A stretch of 64,000 nt of DNA from Ditylenchus dipsaci (GCA_004194705.1 SADC01001344.1:186001-250000); one strand, 5' to 3'. Numbered from the stretch's first letter, positions 22,945 to 33,985 are shown. A program made the numbers and translations. Notes: a model not told the origin generated them from the sequence alone.

Positions 22945-23097
22945 CAACTCCTCCATAGTGCACACCCAAGGGACCGACGCCAGGTGTGCACTATGGCGGG
23001 GGTTACTATGGAGGGAGTTTACTGTGTGGTGGCCAACCACATCGGAATTCGGTGTGCACTATGGCGGGTGTATACTATGGAGGGAGTTGACTGTATT
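22945..23097. mobile_element. TACAGTCAA-family MITE, word TGTGCACTATGG
   Basis: It starts TACAGTCAACTCCTCCATAG and ends with the complement (GGAGGGAGTTGACTGTA). The word GTGTGCACTATGGCGGG occurs twice and its complement once, around GGGACCGACGCC. This is a clear example of an element-specific word repeated within one copy. Confidence 0.8.
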
Positions 23098-23167
23098 GTT
23101 TTTTAAGGTTAATCTTCATTTGATAAAAAAAATTGGTGGCACAATATTTAAGAACGAACTGCAACTA

Positions 23168-23334
23168 TAGTCAAACTTCGATATAGTGATCACACTCACT
23201 ATAGTGCTGACTTGACTTGGCTAAGTTTGGATTGCTTAAAAGAAAATGTACTAAAAATAGTGCTTACCTCCTTACAGTAAATCGATCACTTAAAAGGTCC
23301 CTAGGGTGATCAATATATCGAGACTCCACTGTAA
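23168..23334. mobile_element. TACAGTCAA-family MITE, word AGTGATCAC
   Basis: Left TAGTCAAACTTCGATATAGT followed by GATCACACTCACTATAGTG; right GGTGATCAATATATCGAGAC then TCCACTGTAA. It shares the GATATAGTGATCACTC word with the lone piece at 22222-22251. Confidence 0.65.
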
Positions 23335-23339
23335 GGCAA

Positions 23340-24555
23340 AAGGGATGTGTAACAAAGAAGAAAATAAAAGCGTTGAGTGAGACCAGTTTTATAAAAATAT
23401 TCAAATAATGTTTATTTAACTTTTAATATTTATTTAATAAACAACATGGGACCAGGGCAAATTTTTCCCATATGAAGCCGAAATTTTTTTTGCGAACGTT
23501 AATAAAATTTTATAGGTCAATTTATTGAAAAAATGATAATACTGTTTTAACAAAGAACTTTTTTTCTGACGTTACAAATCTGACCGAAACAAGAAGAACA
23601 AAATTTATTTTCCTAATTCTTAAAAATAGAAAGGTCAACTAGAACAAAAGGTCTATCATATTTGTTTACATTTGCAATCTGGCCGCTCCTTTCTCTATAA
23701 TTGCGGCACTGGCAAAAAGCTGGGCAATGCAAAAAATAATGTCCATTGCAAAGCACTTCACTTAGGCTTAGTCAAAATACTTTGAGCCATATTTTGCAAA
23801 ATTTAGCTTAGCGGAAAATTGTTTAACACATCACAAGTTATTATTTCTTTGTATTGGACTATTTATTGGTGAAACACAGGCAAAAATGTGTGAATTCAAT
23901 TTGAAAGAATTGGTTAGTGAAAACTTTTAATATAATTGATGTTTTTTAGAAAAAAATAAATTATGTTTTGAGTCCATAATAAAATATAAAAAGAAATAGT
24001 TATAAATACCGGAATTTGTTTCAATCAAAAACTGTAGTGCATCCTTGTACTTGATGTGCTTCAATTTTTTTGATTTTTATAAGGGAGAGGGCAAATACTT
24101 TTTGTTAATTAATAGAGTGAAGGAAAAAATTGCGATGATATTGAAATTATGAAATGTTAAATTTTCGACGTGTTACAATTTCGGGCCAGACTGGTCCTAG
24201 TGAACAATCCGGTTCCAAAATATGCCTTGGTCCCCTGTTCATTTTGCACAAAATATCTTTACTTTGCGCAGACGATGCTGAGCAATTACGCCCTTCGGAT
24301 CCGAATCTGATGCGCTCAATTGATTTTTGGCAAAAAGCTCACACACCTTCAGTAAAATCCTAAAACCCTAAAAATCAGTTATTCTTGGCTTTTGGCCACC
24401 CTAGATGAGGTGATGAGAGATTTAGCACGTGAATTTTTTTCAAAAAACTTTGCCTTGGTCACCCTATGTTTTTAATTAAAATTCGGTTGACTTCCCGTCT
24501 TCAGAGCTCCAGATACCATGCGCACTCCCTATAAAGTAGTTCTCCGTTTGATACT
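23340..24555. other. AT-rich intergenic DNA
   Basis: No exon or RNA gene is supported. TGCCTTGGTCCCCTG and TGCCTTGGTCACCC phrases (24228, 24462) recur elsewhere in the window as part of a dispersed repeat. Confidence 0.4.
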
Positions 24556-24723
24556 ACAGTCAACCCTCGATATAGTGGCCCCCTCTATATAGTGGCCCCC
24601 TCGGGAACGGCCATAGGGGCCACTATATCGAGGGCCACTATATCGAGGGGCCACTATATCGGGGGACCACTATATCGAGTTTTTCTTTACAAAATTGTCA
24701 TAGGGGGCCACTATATCGAGGGT
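24556..24723. mobile_element. TACAGTCAA-family MITE, word TATAGTGGCCCC
   Basis: It starts TACAGTCAACCCTCGATATA. GTGGCCCCCT occurs twice on the left, and GGCCACTATATCGAGGG or close variants five times on the right. The centre carries CTCGGGAACGGCC. The outermost right end has decayed. This is the most iterated member of the family here. Confidence 0.8.
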
Positions 24724-24730
24724 TTACCTT

Positions 24731-25604
24731 TTTAACACGGGAACGGCTGTAAGTCCTGATGGTATGTCCTTGTGCAGAATTTCACGCTGAGCACGATGGT
24801 GAAAAAAATTGAAAAAAAGTAACTCTATGGTGGTCAGCGGCCTTTGTGAACCATCAATGTCACGACTTTTGCCTATGCCACTTCAAAGAGGTAAAGAATG
24901 CCACTGTTTTGATATATTTTTTATATTTCATGTGCAAAAGAAAGCGCAGATTGCGAGCTTTCAAATTACATATCATGGAGGCATTTATGACAATCATATG
25001 ATAATTTTTTGGCTCACAGAAACCATTGTGTTTTTTTTTTCGAAAACGTTGTTCATACAAATATGTACAAATAAGTTTTTAATTTTATGGTTGATACTGT
25101 TCGACAGAGCAAGAAAAACTGCACCAGACAGTGCTTTAAAGTAGCCTGCAATCAAGCTTTTCGAGTGTTTAGCAAAGGTTCAAAAGTATATCCAAAAGGC
25201 ATATTGACCTGAAACTTCAATTTTGCAGTATCAACTATAAATTTAAAAACGGCGTTTCCACATTTATTTGTACATATTTTTGTATGAACAACGTTTTTGA
25301 AAAAAAACACAATGGTTTCTGTGAGCCAAAAAATTATCATATGATTGTCATAAATACCTCCACAATATGTCATTTGAAAGCTCGCAACCTGCGCTTTCTT
25401 TTGCACATAAAATATAAAAAATATATTAAAACAGTGGCATTATTTACCTCTTTGAAGTGGCATAGGCAAAAGTCGTGACATTGATGGTTCACAAAGGCCG
25501 CTGACCACCATAGAGTTACTTTTTTTCAATTTTTTTTCACCATCGTGCTCAGCGTGAAATTCTGCACAAGGACATACCATCAGGACGTGCAGCCGTTCCC
25601 GTGT
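24731..25604. mobile_element. Large palindrome bounded by TTAACACGGGAACGGC
   Basis: Arms of about 340 bp (24731-25075 and 25265-25604) are near-perfect complements with a loop of about 190 bp. Both ends contain TTAACACGGGAACGGC-type sequence, and TTAA at each boundary would suit a piggyBac-type target, though it may simply be part of the palindrome. A related end lies at 47098. Apparent 60-110 residue frames in the arms mirror each other and are not genes. Confidence 0.8.
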
Positions 25605-25685
25605 TAACTATAAACCACTGAAGCTATGAACTTATTCAATACCTTAATACTTCACAGTTAGTACCATTTTTTCAGTGATAAATCG

Positions 25686-26072
25686 GGGGTATAGACGTTT
25701 CTCGAAAATGAAACTTTTTTCATTTTCGAGAAACGTTTCTCGAATTTGAAACTCAAAAGAGTAAAATATCTCTAGGTGTATACCTTATTTAGACATATCA
25801 AGGGTATTTGGCTGAATGTGATGGCCAAAGTCCAGCCTATTCCACATTGCAAGGGTTAGAGGTTAACACATGTATGTAAGCTTATCCCTTGCAATGTGGA
25901 GTGTGCTGGTCTTTGGCCGCGAAGCGCCCAAATACCCTTGGTATGTCTAAATAAGTATCTTTACAGGTATACATATATACCCCTAGAGATATTTTACTCT
26001 TTTGAGTTTCAAATTCGAGAAACGTTTCTCGAAAATGAAAAAAGTTTCATTTTCGAGAAACGTCTATGCACC
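25686..26072. mobile_element. Palindromic MITE, TSD ATAAATCG
   Basis: Ends GGGGTATAGACGTTTCTCG and, inward from the right, GGTGCATAGACGTTTCTCG. An exact 8-bp duplication ATAAATCG flanks it (25678-25685, 26073-26080). GAGAAACGTTTCTCG hairpins sit near each end, and the centre pairs TTGCAATGTGGA with TCCACATTGCAA. It has no coding capacity. Confidence 0.9.
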
Positions 26073-26175
26073 ATAAATCGATACCCTATTTTTTGAGAAC
26101 CGATTGTGAAGAGGTTGGTTGGGCAATCTCCCAGTAATAAATAAAAAAACGTAATAGTCTAGTTAAAGTGAAATA

Positions 26176-26248
26176 GCCTAGGTAGCTCATTGGTATGAGC
26201 ATCTGAATCCGCTAAAAGTTGGCAGTGGGTTCGGTAGTGGATTTTCAG
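26176..26248 (+). tRNA. tRNA-like pol III sequence, probably pseudogene or SINE head
   Basis: GTAGCTCATTGGTATGAGC fits an A box, and GTGGGTTCGG about 30 bases later resembles a B box. The acceptor and anticodon stems do not pair convincingly, so I do not assign an anticodon. It is more likely a tRNA-derived SINE head or decayed tRNA gene than a working tRNA. Confidence 0.4.
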
Positions 26249-26579
26249 TCAAATTTGTAATTTTGCTTTAAATTGGTTAAAAGTCTAAACTTTTTTGTAT
26301 AAGATGGTATTTTCATACAACTTTCTTGTAGAGCAACTCATACCGAGTAGAATGAGTTCAAATGTGTGTATAAGTGTGATCAAAACAACCCACTTCTATC
26401 TATTTTGAGAAAAGGGGTCATTTTTGGAGGTTGAGAAAAATTAATTCACTGAAAAAGGCCATAACTCAAAATTTTCGGGATAATTCGGGAAATATTGCTA
26501 AGCGTTCAATTTGGAGTCGAATGTTATATAACATGTGCCGTAGAAAAAAAAAGTCGAAAAAATAGCGGTGCCAAGTTTT

Positions 26580-26775
26580 CACAAAAAACCTCCAAAATTA
26601 CAGATTATGTCTCTTAAAATGACATCACTAGTGTTTGGACCCAAATGATGACTATTTTGAAATATTCCAAATAAACTTCATATATTTTTCCAAAGAGAAA
26701 ACGGTGGCATTAGGTGAATTCATCGACGGTAAATTCATCGAAAGGTGAAGTATCAACAGGTGAATTCATCGAGAA
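26580..26775. repeat. CCAGTTAA-family fragment and GAATTCATCGA words
   Basis: GTGTTTGGACCCAAATGATGA to TTTTTCCAAAGAG matches the interior of the 57164-57960 palindrome. It is followed at 26714-26770 by GTGAATTCATCGA and variants three times. Confidence 0.5.
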
Positions 26776-26844
26776 TTTGGCGTTTTGTGTTATGGCCTTT
26801 TGTTTATACCTTTTTTGATTCACAATGTTTTTTCTAAGGCAACC

Positions 26845-27190
26845 TCAGTTCTACTGGATAATCCATGCACCAACCAAATCAACTGGTCATCCACTTGGTG
26901 TAATTTTTTATGTTATTTCAGGCTTCCAAACTTAAAAAAATTACGTTTTGGGGTTCCAAAACCTGTTTTCTGCGCTAATTCCAGCATCCTAAAGATGGTT
27001 TGACAGTCGTAAAGTTAGGTTTCGCTAGATTTACAAAAACTTCAAAAATATCATCAAAACGTAATTTTAATACTGTCAAACCATCTTTAGAATGCTCTAA
27101 TTAGTTTTGGAACCCGAAAACGTGAAAAAAAAATCGGTCCGAGTGGACGACCACTTGGTTTTGTTCGCACATGGGACATCCAGCAAAACT
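26845..27190. repeat. Foldback repeat with AAAGATGGTTTGACAG arms
   Basis: CAACTGGTCATCCACTTGG at the left pairs loosely with GTGGACGACCACTTGG at the right. CCTAAAGATGGTT pairs with AACCATCTTTAG around the loop. A partial copy is at 39598-39718. Confidence 0.55.
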
Positions 27191-27199
27191 GTGGTCGGC

Positions 27200-28080
27200 C
27201 TTTTAGAGTGGCTTATTAAAAAAGATGGTAAAGGCCGTGGTTCTGGGATTCTGTAGCTGAAGTCATTCTTTTGGTATTAACAGACCCTGCATAAGACACG
27301 GTTTTGGGAAGGATACAATGCTTTTTCATTACTTTCGACTAAATCCAAAATGTTGGATCCTGGAGATACACCTGTTCAGAGAAGTTCTCAGGCGGTTTTT
27401 CCTAACCATCCTGAGGCTTCCTGGACCTTTAAAACCTGTTTTAGTCAAGAAAAGTCATGTTTGCTGCCACCGGGATTCAGACCTGTAGCCTTATAAATCA
27501 GACAAAAGCCTATTAAACAAATCGCCAAATTGTCGATGAAGGCATATATAGGCAGTTTTATCAGGTTGTGGAAAAATTAAACAAACCCGTTTTTCATAAG
27601 AAACATTTGTGGAAATTTTTTTTGTAATTGATTTTTTGACTAAATTTGAAAAGTTAAGCCTTCAATTTTAGCTAAATCTCAGGTACAAAAGGAGTGCGCA
27701 AAATTTAATAGAAAATCTAAAAATAAACATTAATCTCGAAAAGGGGCGAGCTTTTGCGACAACTTAATAGCTATCGTTAAAAAAAATTAGTTATGGCTTG
27801 TTTACTTTGTTCGAGTTAGTGTTAGAGTTCGGGTATTGAGTACATGAACACCTCTTACCCGAACTCTAACTCTATTACGAACAACGTGAACAAGCCATTA
27901 AACATTGCGTCATAATTCGGCGCTACTAGAATATTACCGTTTCCAAAAAAAGATACTGGAATACTAGGGTCTGCAGGCGCCTATCGGCGCCTATGCCGTT
28001 ATTAGTTTGGGTAAATTAATCTTTCGAGTGCGTTAATGGTTAGGGCAGATCATTCACACTATCTGTTGACCCACTTACTC
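27200..28080. other. Intergenic DNA with one compact palindrome
   Basis: The palindrome at 27793-27899 (ATGGCTTGTTTAC to GTGAACAAGCCATT) has the GAACTCTAACTC word and belongs with the repeats at 11250 and 43905. Nothing else was recognised. Confidence 0.5.
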
Positions 28081-28081
28081 T

Positions 28082-28490
28082 ACCTCGCCTACCCTCGCAT
28101 ACCCTCGCCTATCCTCGCCTATCCTCGCCTATCCTAGCCTTTCCTTGCCTATCCTTACTTATGCTCGCCTACCCTAGCCTACCGTATTTTCTCTATTAAT
28201 GAACCCCTCTCTAATAATGAACCCCCCTTGATTTTTGACTAGGATTTCAGAGTTAGGGCCATTTTTGATTTACAATTTCAACATTTTTGAAGGGTTGAAA
28301 AATAATGAACCCGGGTTCATTAATAGAGAAAATACGGTATGCTCGCCTATCCTCGCATACCCTCGCCTATCCTCGCCTATCCTCGCCTATCCTTACTTAT
28401 GCTCGCCTACCTAGCCTATGCTCGCCTATCCTCGCCTAGCCTTGCCTACCCTTGCTCATCCTCGCTTATCCTCGCCATCTTCGTCTACCA
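28082..28490 (+). repeat. CCTCGCCTAT minisatellite, split by a MITE
   Basis: Degenerate tandem 10-mers (CCTCGCCTAT, with CCTTGCCTAT and ACCCTCGCCT variants) run over 28082-28179 and resume at 28340-28490. The interruption is a TA-flanked MITE. The two blocks join in register if the MITE and one TA are removed. Confidence 0.85.
28180..28339. mobile_element. CCGTATTT-end MITE, word AATGAACCCC
   Basis: TA, then CCGTATTTTCTCTATTAATG, at the left and the exact complement at the right. The word ATGAACCC(C) appears twice on the left with CTCTAATA between and again on the right. Insertion into a simple minisatellite fixes both ends and shows a TA target, as for Tc1/mariner-type transposition. Confidence 0.9.
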
Positions 28491-28492
28491 GT

Positions 28493-28680
28493 GGCGTACG
28501 CAGAAATTTCTGACGGGGGGGGGGCACCAGGCCATTTTCAGGCCATTTTACCTACACCGTTTTTCAAATTTTCGAGGCCATTTTACCTACACCGTTTTCG
28601 GAAAAATCTGACGGGGGGGGCACCGATAAGGAAAAAATCTGACGGGGGGGGGGGGCACGTGCCCCCCCCCCCCCCCCAAG
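28493..28680 (+). repeat. G-tract repeat with GACGGGGGGG...GCACC units
   Basis: Three TCTGACGGGGGG...GCACC-type units with runs of 8-13 G are followed by GCACGTGCCCC and a 16-C run. CATTTTACCTACACCG is repeated between them. The G runs could form quadruplexes. GTGGCGTACGCAGAAATTT at the left end resembles a dispersed element end; a second degraded copy lies near 36280-36345. Confidence 0.6.
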
Positions 28681-28689
28681 ATGTTGTAC

Positions 28690-29630
28690 TTGAGGGTTCC
28701 GCAGAGATATTCGACATTAATTTGTGAAACATGGCAGAAAAATGCCTTCAACGCGAAAATCTACCCAATATTCAGGCAAAAACACACCATCTCCAATTTG
28801 GAGGGACTTAAAAACTTTTTTTAAGTAACCTCATTTCTTCGGTTATGTACTTGAAAGACAGATGAGAAGTTGAATTTCAGGGGTCTGGAAAGATAACTGA
28901 CAAAAGATTGCAAAAACTGGCCGAAAATCGGTCTTGAACACGAAAATTCACCCATTTTAGAGCCACCTCGTTTTTCCGGTTATTTGCTTAAAAGACAGCT
29001 AAGAAGTTTAACTTTAGGGTTCCGGAAAGATATCTGACAAAAGATTGCGAAAACTGGCCGAAATCGGTCTTGAAGACAATAGATTCAGAGATGCGTTAAC
29101 CTCCCACCCACCCATCCCAAATACTATATAGAGATACCCCACCAATAATTTAGACCTAGGCTTCGGCATAGGCTAAGGCCCGTAAGCTTAGGTTTAGGCA
29201 TAGGGCCTATTCATCATTAACAAAGCCTTTTGTACATCTTTTTGTAAAACGGTAGTTTTAGGTACCCTGCAAAAATTATTGCGTAGGGTATATAGGTATA
29301 TAAGGTGTCATTGTTGGCAGGTGTATATTCCAGTACCGTCCATAATTCTGTAGTATGTTAGAAAACGACACACTATTAGAAAGCTCAATTCAAGGGATTT
29401 TCTTATGAGTATAAACATGACAGGGCGTTAAACTTCTTATCCAAGCATCTTTTTTTGATTAATCAATTAATACAATTGCATTTTGACCTACTTTTACTTT
29501 GTCAAACCGACTTTATTTGGTGTATATTGAAAAAAAAAACATTTGCAGTACTGTTTTGAAAAAAAAAACAATAAAAAAGCTAGTTCAACATTGCATTTTC
29601 ACGGTTTTATGCTATAACACTCACTGTTTA
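28690..29630. other. Intergenic DNA
   Basis: A direct near-duplicate, AAAGATTGC(A/G)AAAACTGG, occurs at 28909 and 29039, part of a diverged repeat of about 120 bp. No gene is supported. Confidence 0.4.
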
Positions 29631-29633
29631 CGT

Positions 29634-30174
29634 TTAAAAAGCTGGCATTATTTTCGTTTTCAAAGAATAAAAGGCTTCATTCAGATTGTAGGTCATTTCA
29701 TAACCATTTTCTTGAAATTCGAGTTGTTTGTAGACCGTTTGAATAGTAGTGTTGTATGCTTTTGCAGTTACTTTTGCTTTTTTGCCTTTAGTTACAAGTT
29801 TATTTAACAATTGAAGTATCATCTGAACTGCCTTGTTTACAAAATCATCAATTTTTTCTACTAACACCATGTCAATATGAATTGAAGTATTTTCTTCAAA
29901 TTTTTTGAAAAAAACAAATCCCAAATATTCATTTGAATTTTCTGAATACCAAGAAGCTACAAAATACTTTTCACTGTCTTTCTTAGCATTCCTTCTAAAA
30001 AAGAATTCGAAAATTCCGCGCATTTTTATAATTTCGAGTATTTCAGAGTTTTCAAAGTTATTTAGATTGTGTAAATCAATTTCTAAAACTGTGAGATGGC
30101 ATTCGAGAATGTTGTGTGCACTATTAGATGAGCTAGGTTGATAGCCTATATTTCTGTTTGTTATGTCAGAAACA
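29634..30174 (-). CDS. GNAT-like protein, downstream member of a pair
   Basis: The frame is open from about 30174 to the stop at 29634. It has no Met before 30023, so the true start is probably in an upstream exon. The text is consistent with protein: SSSNSAHNILECHLTVLEID, SWYSENSNEYLGFVFFKKFE and TTIQTVYKQLEFQENGYEM. The last matches the end of GNAT acetyltransferase folds, where an aromatic residue, a basic residue and a hydrophobic-Phe pair close the domain. It is related to the unit at 30479 (SSSN...LEI start, same order of segments). The substrate is unknown, and the GNAT call rests on fold-like motifs only. Confidence 0.45.
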
Positions 30175-30478
30175 TTTGTAACACTCCGGTCGTAAGGTCA
30201 TCTAAATAATGAAAAATTGCGAAGGTTTAAAGCTAAAGTTTTAACAGCTTCAACGACAAAAAGAGTAAGGGAACATCTGCGTCAATTCTAAGACATTTTT
30301 AAGCAGGTAAAAAACCCTTTATAGAGAGATATATTTAGTATATATATCTCGTTTTTCGAGCACTTGAAAAGTTCAAAAACAGGCTGGTGGGAAGGGTGAA
30401 ATAAGATATATAAAACTAGCTTTGTGAAAGGGAGAGGCGGAGGAGAATTTGATCTGTTTATAACGCAAAATTGTGCGA

Positions 30479-30960
30479 TCACACCCTTGTTTTAAAAACC
30501 CGAAAAAAATTTAAAAAAAATTCTGTACAAAAGAGTTTGAAAGCATTTTCACCTAAAAAGCCAGCTTTCTTATAAACGTCTGTATGTTTATCATCCACAT
30601 CTGTATACACTATGGCTTTATTTAAAGTGACCATAGTGTTGAGAAATTGTACAAGTATATGCTCAAGCGGTGTTTCGTTATTCTTGATGTCCACTTTAGA
30701 TATAATAACATTTTGATTCAAATTTTCTTTGGTAGGCTCATTTTCATAAACTATGATTGCTAATATTTCCTTTTTATTGTTGTAGCAAGCTAATGCTGGT
30801 GAATGCTCCACTAATTCGGGCAATTTGTCTGTACTATGCGAAAAAGACTTTTTCGTTAGTTGTTTATAGTCTAGGTTATAAATTTCCAGACTGCATTGTA
30901 TTGAAGAGGTGTTTGAACTACTAGTAACCATTTTCTCATCATCCCACTCTCTCAGTTCTT
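30479..30960 (-). CDS. GNAT-like protein, upstream member of a pair
   Basis: The exon begins after a TTTATTTAG acceptor at 30961 (ELREWDDEKMV) and ends at a stop at 30479. Key segments are TSSSNTSSIQCSLEIYNLDY, KEILAIIVYENE, LEHILVQFLNTMVTLNKAIV and DVYKKAGFL. The AIIVYENE strand and VYKKAGFL end are typical of GNAT acetyltransferases. A first exon is missing from view. It and the unit at 29634 are tandem relatives on one strand, about 300 bp apart. Confidence 0.5.
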
Positions 30961-31406
30961 CTAAATAAAAATCCTATAAATTTGTTATGATCTTTTTATA
31001 GTATATATCTAAATTTATTTTTTAATAATTTTTAAGGAGGCTTTTTCAAGATGTTTTCTCGGAGAAAAAATTTACCTTGCGGAAATATTCTTTTAAATAA
31101 TGCGGAAATTTTTACAAGGTTACAATTTTTCGGGAAAAAATTCTTTTCATTTTTACATTGTTAAATATCTTTATAAAATGAAAATTAATTAGTTAAGGGC
31201 TTATTTGCAATCTTGGTTCAAATAAGTATCGAGTATCAAAACTTGAAAAAAAAATCTCAAAAAATGGGTTAACCAGCTGTTTAACAATAGAACTTCTTTT
31301 TGGAAAGTAAAATTTCAAAAAGGTGTTTTGTCAAGTTTTGGATACGAGGCACAGAAAATCTGTTTTCGCAGAGTTTATCAGCGTGAAATTATGTACTAGA
31401 ATATAC

Positions 31407-32208
31407 CAGAGGTGGGCAAAGATCAGATCGATCTAGATCAGATCAGTTGAGATCAGATCGCCAAAGATGAGATCGATCTAAATCGATCTGATCTGACAAA
31501 AATTATTGTCAAAATAGCCAAAATTTTGCGGGAATTCAAATTTTATAGTCTGAAAATAACTTGGACTGCTCAAAATCCCACCCCGGAAAGACCAGAAGCC
31601 ACTAAAAGTCGGTTTTTTGGGGGTTTATTAAAAGAGAAGGGGTTAACTTTTTGCAAAATTTCGATTGCGTTTATCAGATTTTCCAGCTCAGGACCCCACC
31701 CTAGAGTGGCCAAAAGCCACTAAAAACTGGGTTTTTGGGGTTTACTAAAGGAGTAGGGAACTTTTTGCGAAAAATTAATTGAGCTCATCAGAGCCCCACT
31801 AATATTGGCTAAATTGATCAGAATATCACACGGAACCGTTCAGAATCACCCTAAACACTGGTTCAAAGTAGTTAATTACTGATTAGGAGTGCTATAAAGT
31901 GGTATAGGGGGTTCTGAATATTTAAGGGCGTAATTCCAGGCGATTGAGACGATCAAACATGAGCGCAATCGAATTTTTGCAAAAAGTTCACCCTTCTCCT
32001 GTTAGCAAACCCCAAAAAACTTACTTTTAGTGGCTTCTGGTCTTTCCGGGTGGTATTTTGAGCAATCCAAGTTTTTTCACATCATAAAATTCAAATTCCC
32101 GCAAATTTTTGACCTAATATGGCTATTTTGTCAACTATATTTGCATGTTGATCTGATCTGATTTTGAGCTGATCTGATCTAGATCGATCTGATCTTTGCC
32201 CACTTATG
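31407..32208. mobile_element. hAT-type palindromic element with GATC iterons
   Basis: Left CAGAGGTGGGCAAAGATCAG and right-inward CATAAGTGGGCAAAGATCAG are hAT-style ends. GATCAGATCGATCTAGATCA words are reiterated in both subterminal regions. The flanking 8-bp duplication is GAATATAC (31399-31406) versus GAATCTAC (32209-32216), one mismatch. The arms pair for about 150 bp inside (TTAGTGGCTTCTGG and its complement). It encodes no protein. Confidence 0.82.
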
Positions 32209-32214
32209 GAATCT

Positions 32215-33200
32215 ACATTCATCCCATACCGTCGTCAGGTTGTTAACAAAATGAACCACCTTTATGTTCATTAAGTGACTCAATTATTTCAATATATGTA
32301 AGGATTGTTGAATTCCTCATTTCCCGCGCCCCAGTACAATACCAGAGTTTCCTATGGAAACATAATTCCAGTACTAGTTGCCAGTAATAGTTTGATTTAA
32401 ACTGCCTTTTGTCCTGCAGCGAGAACATAGCCATAAGGCGTTCAAACGAAATATATTAATCTTTATTATATTTTGTCTGATTTAAGGTTGCTATGTCAAA
32501 TTCTCTGCTGCGGGTGCAAAAGGTAAATTATCATTCTATTGATAAGAGTGAGGCGGATCGAATCTATCCAGCCACTCGTCGCTGACTCTGACAATTCAGT
32601 CTGACTCTGACAATTCCAATTAAAATTTGTTTCCTTTAAATTATACTGTAAAAGTTAAAGTAAAAGTTGCAGTGTTTTTTCCAGTCAGAAAAACGAACTC
32701 AGAGCTTTTCAATAGTGTCAAAATTACGCAAACAATTACGTATTTGAGCAAAGTTTTAAGAGCTGTCCCGACAGTTCGTAACGGAATTCTGAGCTCATTA
32801 TTCATAGTAAAAATATTGTAACAAAAAATTTCAAAACTAAGGTTATGTAACTCCGTTTATTTTTTTAAATGGTATGTAAAACTTTTTGGATAACTTTAAA
32901 AAACGGTATTTGGTTCCAAATACCTTTGAGGTCATTTTGAGAGTTTTGACCAGCATTTTTATTAAATTGATCAAAAGTTCAATTCAGGAAAAAAAATCTT
33001 TTGAAAAAGATAAATCTCTTAAAAAATAAATCTCTAATTTTTTGAACTTTTCTTGATTTCGGTCATTTTTTAAAGAAATTTTTTTTCAATGAAACCATGT
33101 TTTTACACTGAGATAATGAAAATTTATTGTGAAATGATTTTTGCAGCCTTTGAACTGCGGACAAAATGGTGGCGAGTTGTTGTTGCAGCGCTCAACCATG
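32215..33200. other. Intergenic DNA without recognised gene
   Basis: Only AT-rich sequence and short frames without coding character were seen. Confidence 0.4.
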
Positions 33201-33443
33201 TACTGTATAACCTCTAATAGACGGGCATGCCCTTCTATTTTTCAACCCTAAAAATCGAAAAAAATATTTTGATTTTGAGATTTTTGGGTACTCAAAAAAA
33301 TCTAAAAAGCGGAGTCAACTAAGATCGAGGTGATCAAGAAAACGCGAAAAACAGATTTGCAAAAAATTTTTTTGCGCTGAGATATAGGTCCTTGAGGGTG
33401 CCCGTCTATTAGAGGGTGCCCGTCTAATAGAGGTTATACGGTA
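33201..33443. mobile_element. CCGTATTT-family MITE, word GACGGGC
   Basis: Left TACTGTATAACCTCTAATAG and right CTAATAGAGGTTATACGGTA are complementary. The word GACGGGCA sits near the left end; its complement TGCCCGTC occurs twice on the right, separated by TATTAGAGGG. The core has GATTTTGAGATTTTTGGGTA and ATATAGGTCCTTGAGGG, as in the other family members. Confidence 0.8.
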
Positions 33444-33454
33444 TTAACTTTTGA

Positions 33455-33985
33455 GCAGTTAAAGTGATGAAAATGCTGGTCAACTTCTCGAAATTTCCTC
33501 ATACATATTTAGAGCCGAATACCGACTTTTCTAAAGTGTCCAGAAAAATTTATATACCATTAAAAAAAGATGAGTAGAGCTACAAAATCTTAGTTCTGAA
33601 ATTTTCTTGTAGCGACATTTTCACTAGGAATAATAAGCTCAAAAGTCCGTTACGAACTTTTAGGACACCCGTTGATTAATAAATACAACGAGTTTTCAAA
33701 AATATCAATAAATATAGTTTTTATAAATTTGAAATCCTTTTTGAAAAAGTTGTCCCTATACGAAGATTTCGATTTGCTTTTTTTACATGTTTGACAAGAC
33801 GTGGTTTCAAGTTATTTATCGTATTTTCCGAAATAAATCGGCATGCTCTAATAGAGCGGCAGCAACTCATTTTTCGACTAGAATTTCAAATTTGATGTCA
33901 TTTTTTATTGACAATTTCTTATTCAATAATTAGGAGTTTAAAAATAAAGCTACACGTTGCTCCATCAGAGGAAATACGGTGGCTA
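33455..33985. repeat. CCAGTTAA-family fragment and diverged CCGTATTT-family copy
   Basis: GCAGTTAAAGTGATGAAAAT at 33458 belongs to the CCAGTTAA palindromes. At 33818-33981, TCGTATTTTCCGAAATAAATC with TCTAATAGAGCGGCAGC and GAGGAAATACGG looks like an eroded CCGTATTT element. Confidence 0.5.

Noticed and set aside
24809..25478. Several 64-111 codon frames on both strands
   Set aside because: They are mirror images within the arms of one palindrome, so their reading is repeat-derived.
28339..28727. Leu/Ala/Pro/Ser-rich frames of 90 codons
   Set aside because: They translate the CCTCGCCTAT minisatellite and the G-tract repeat.
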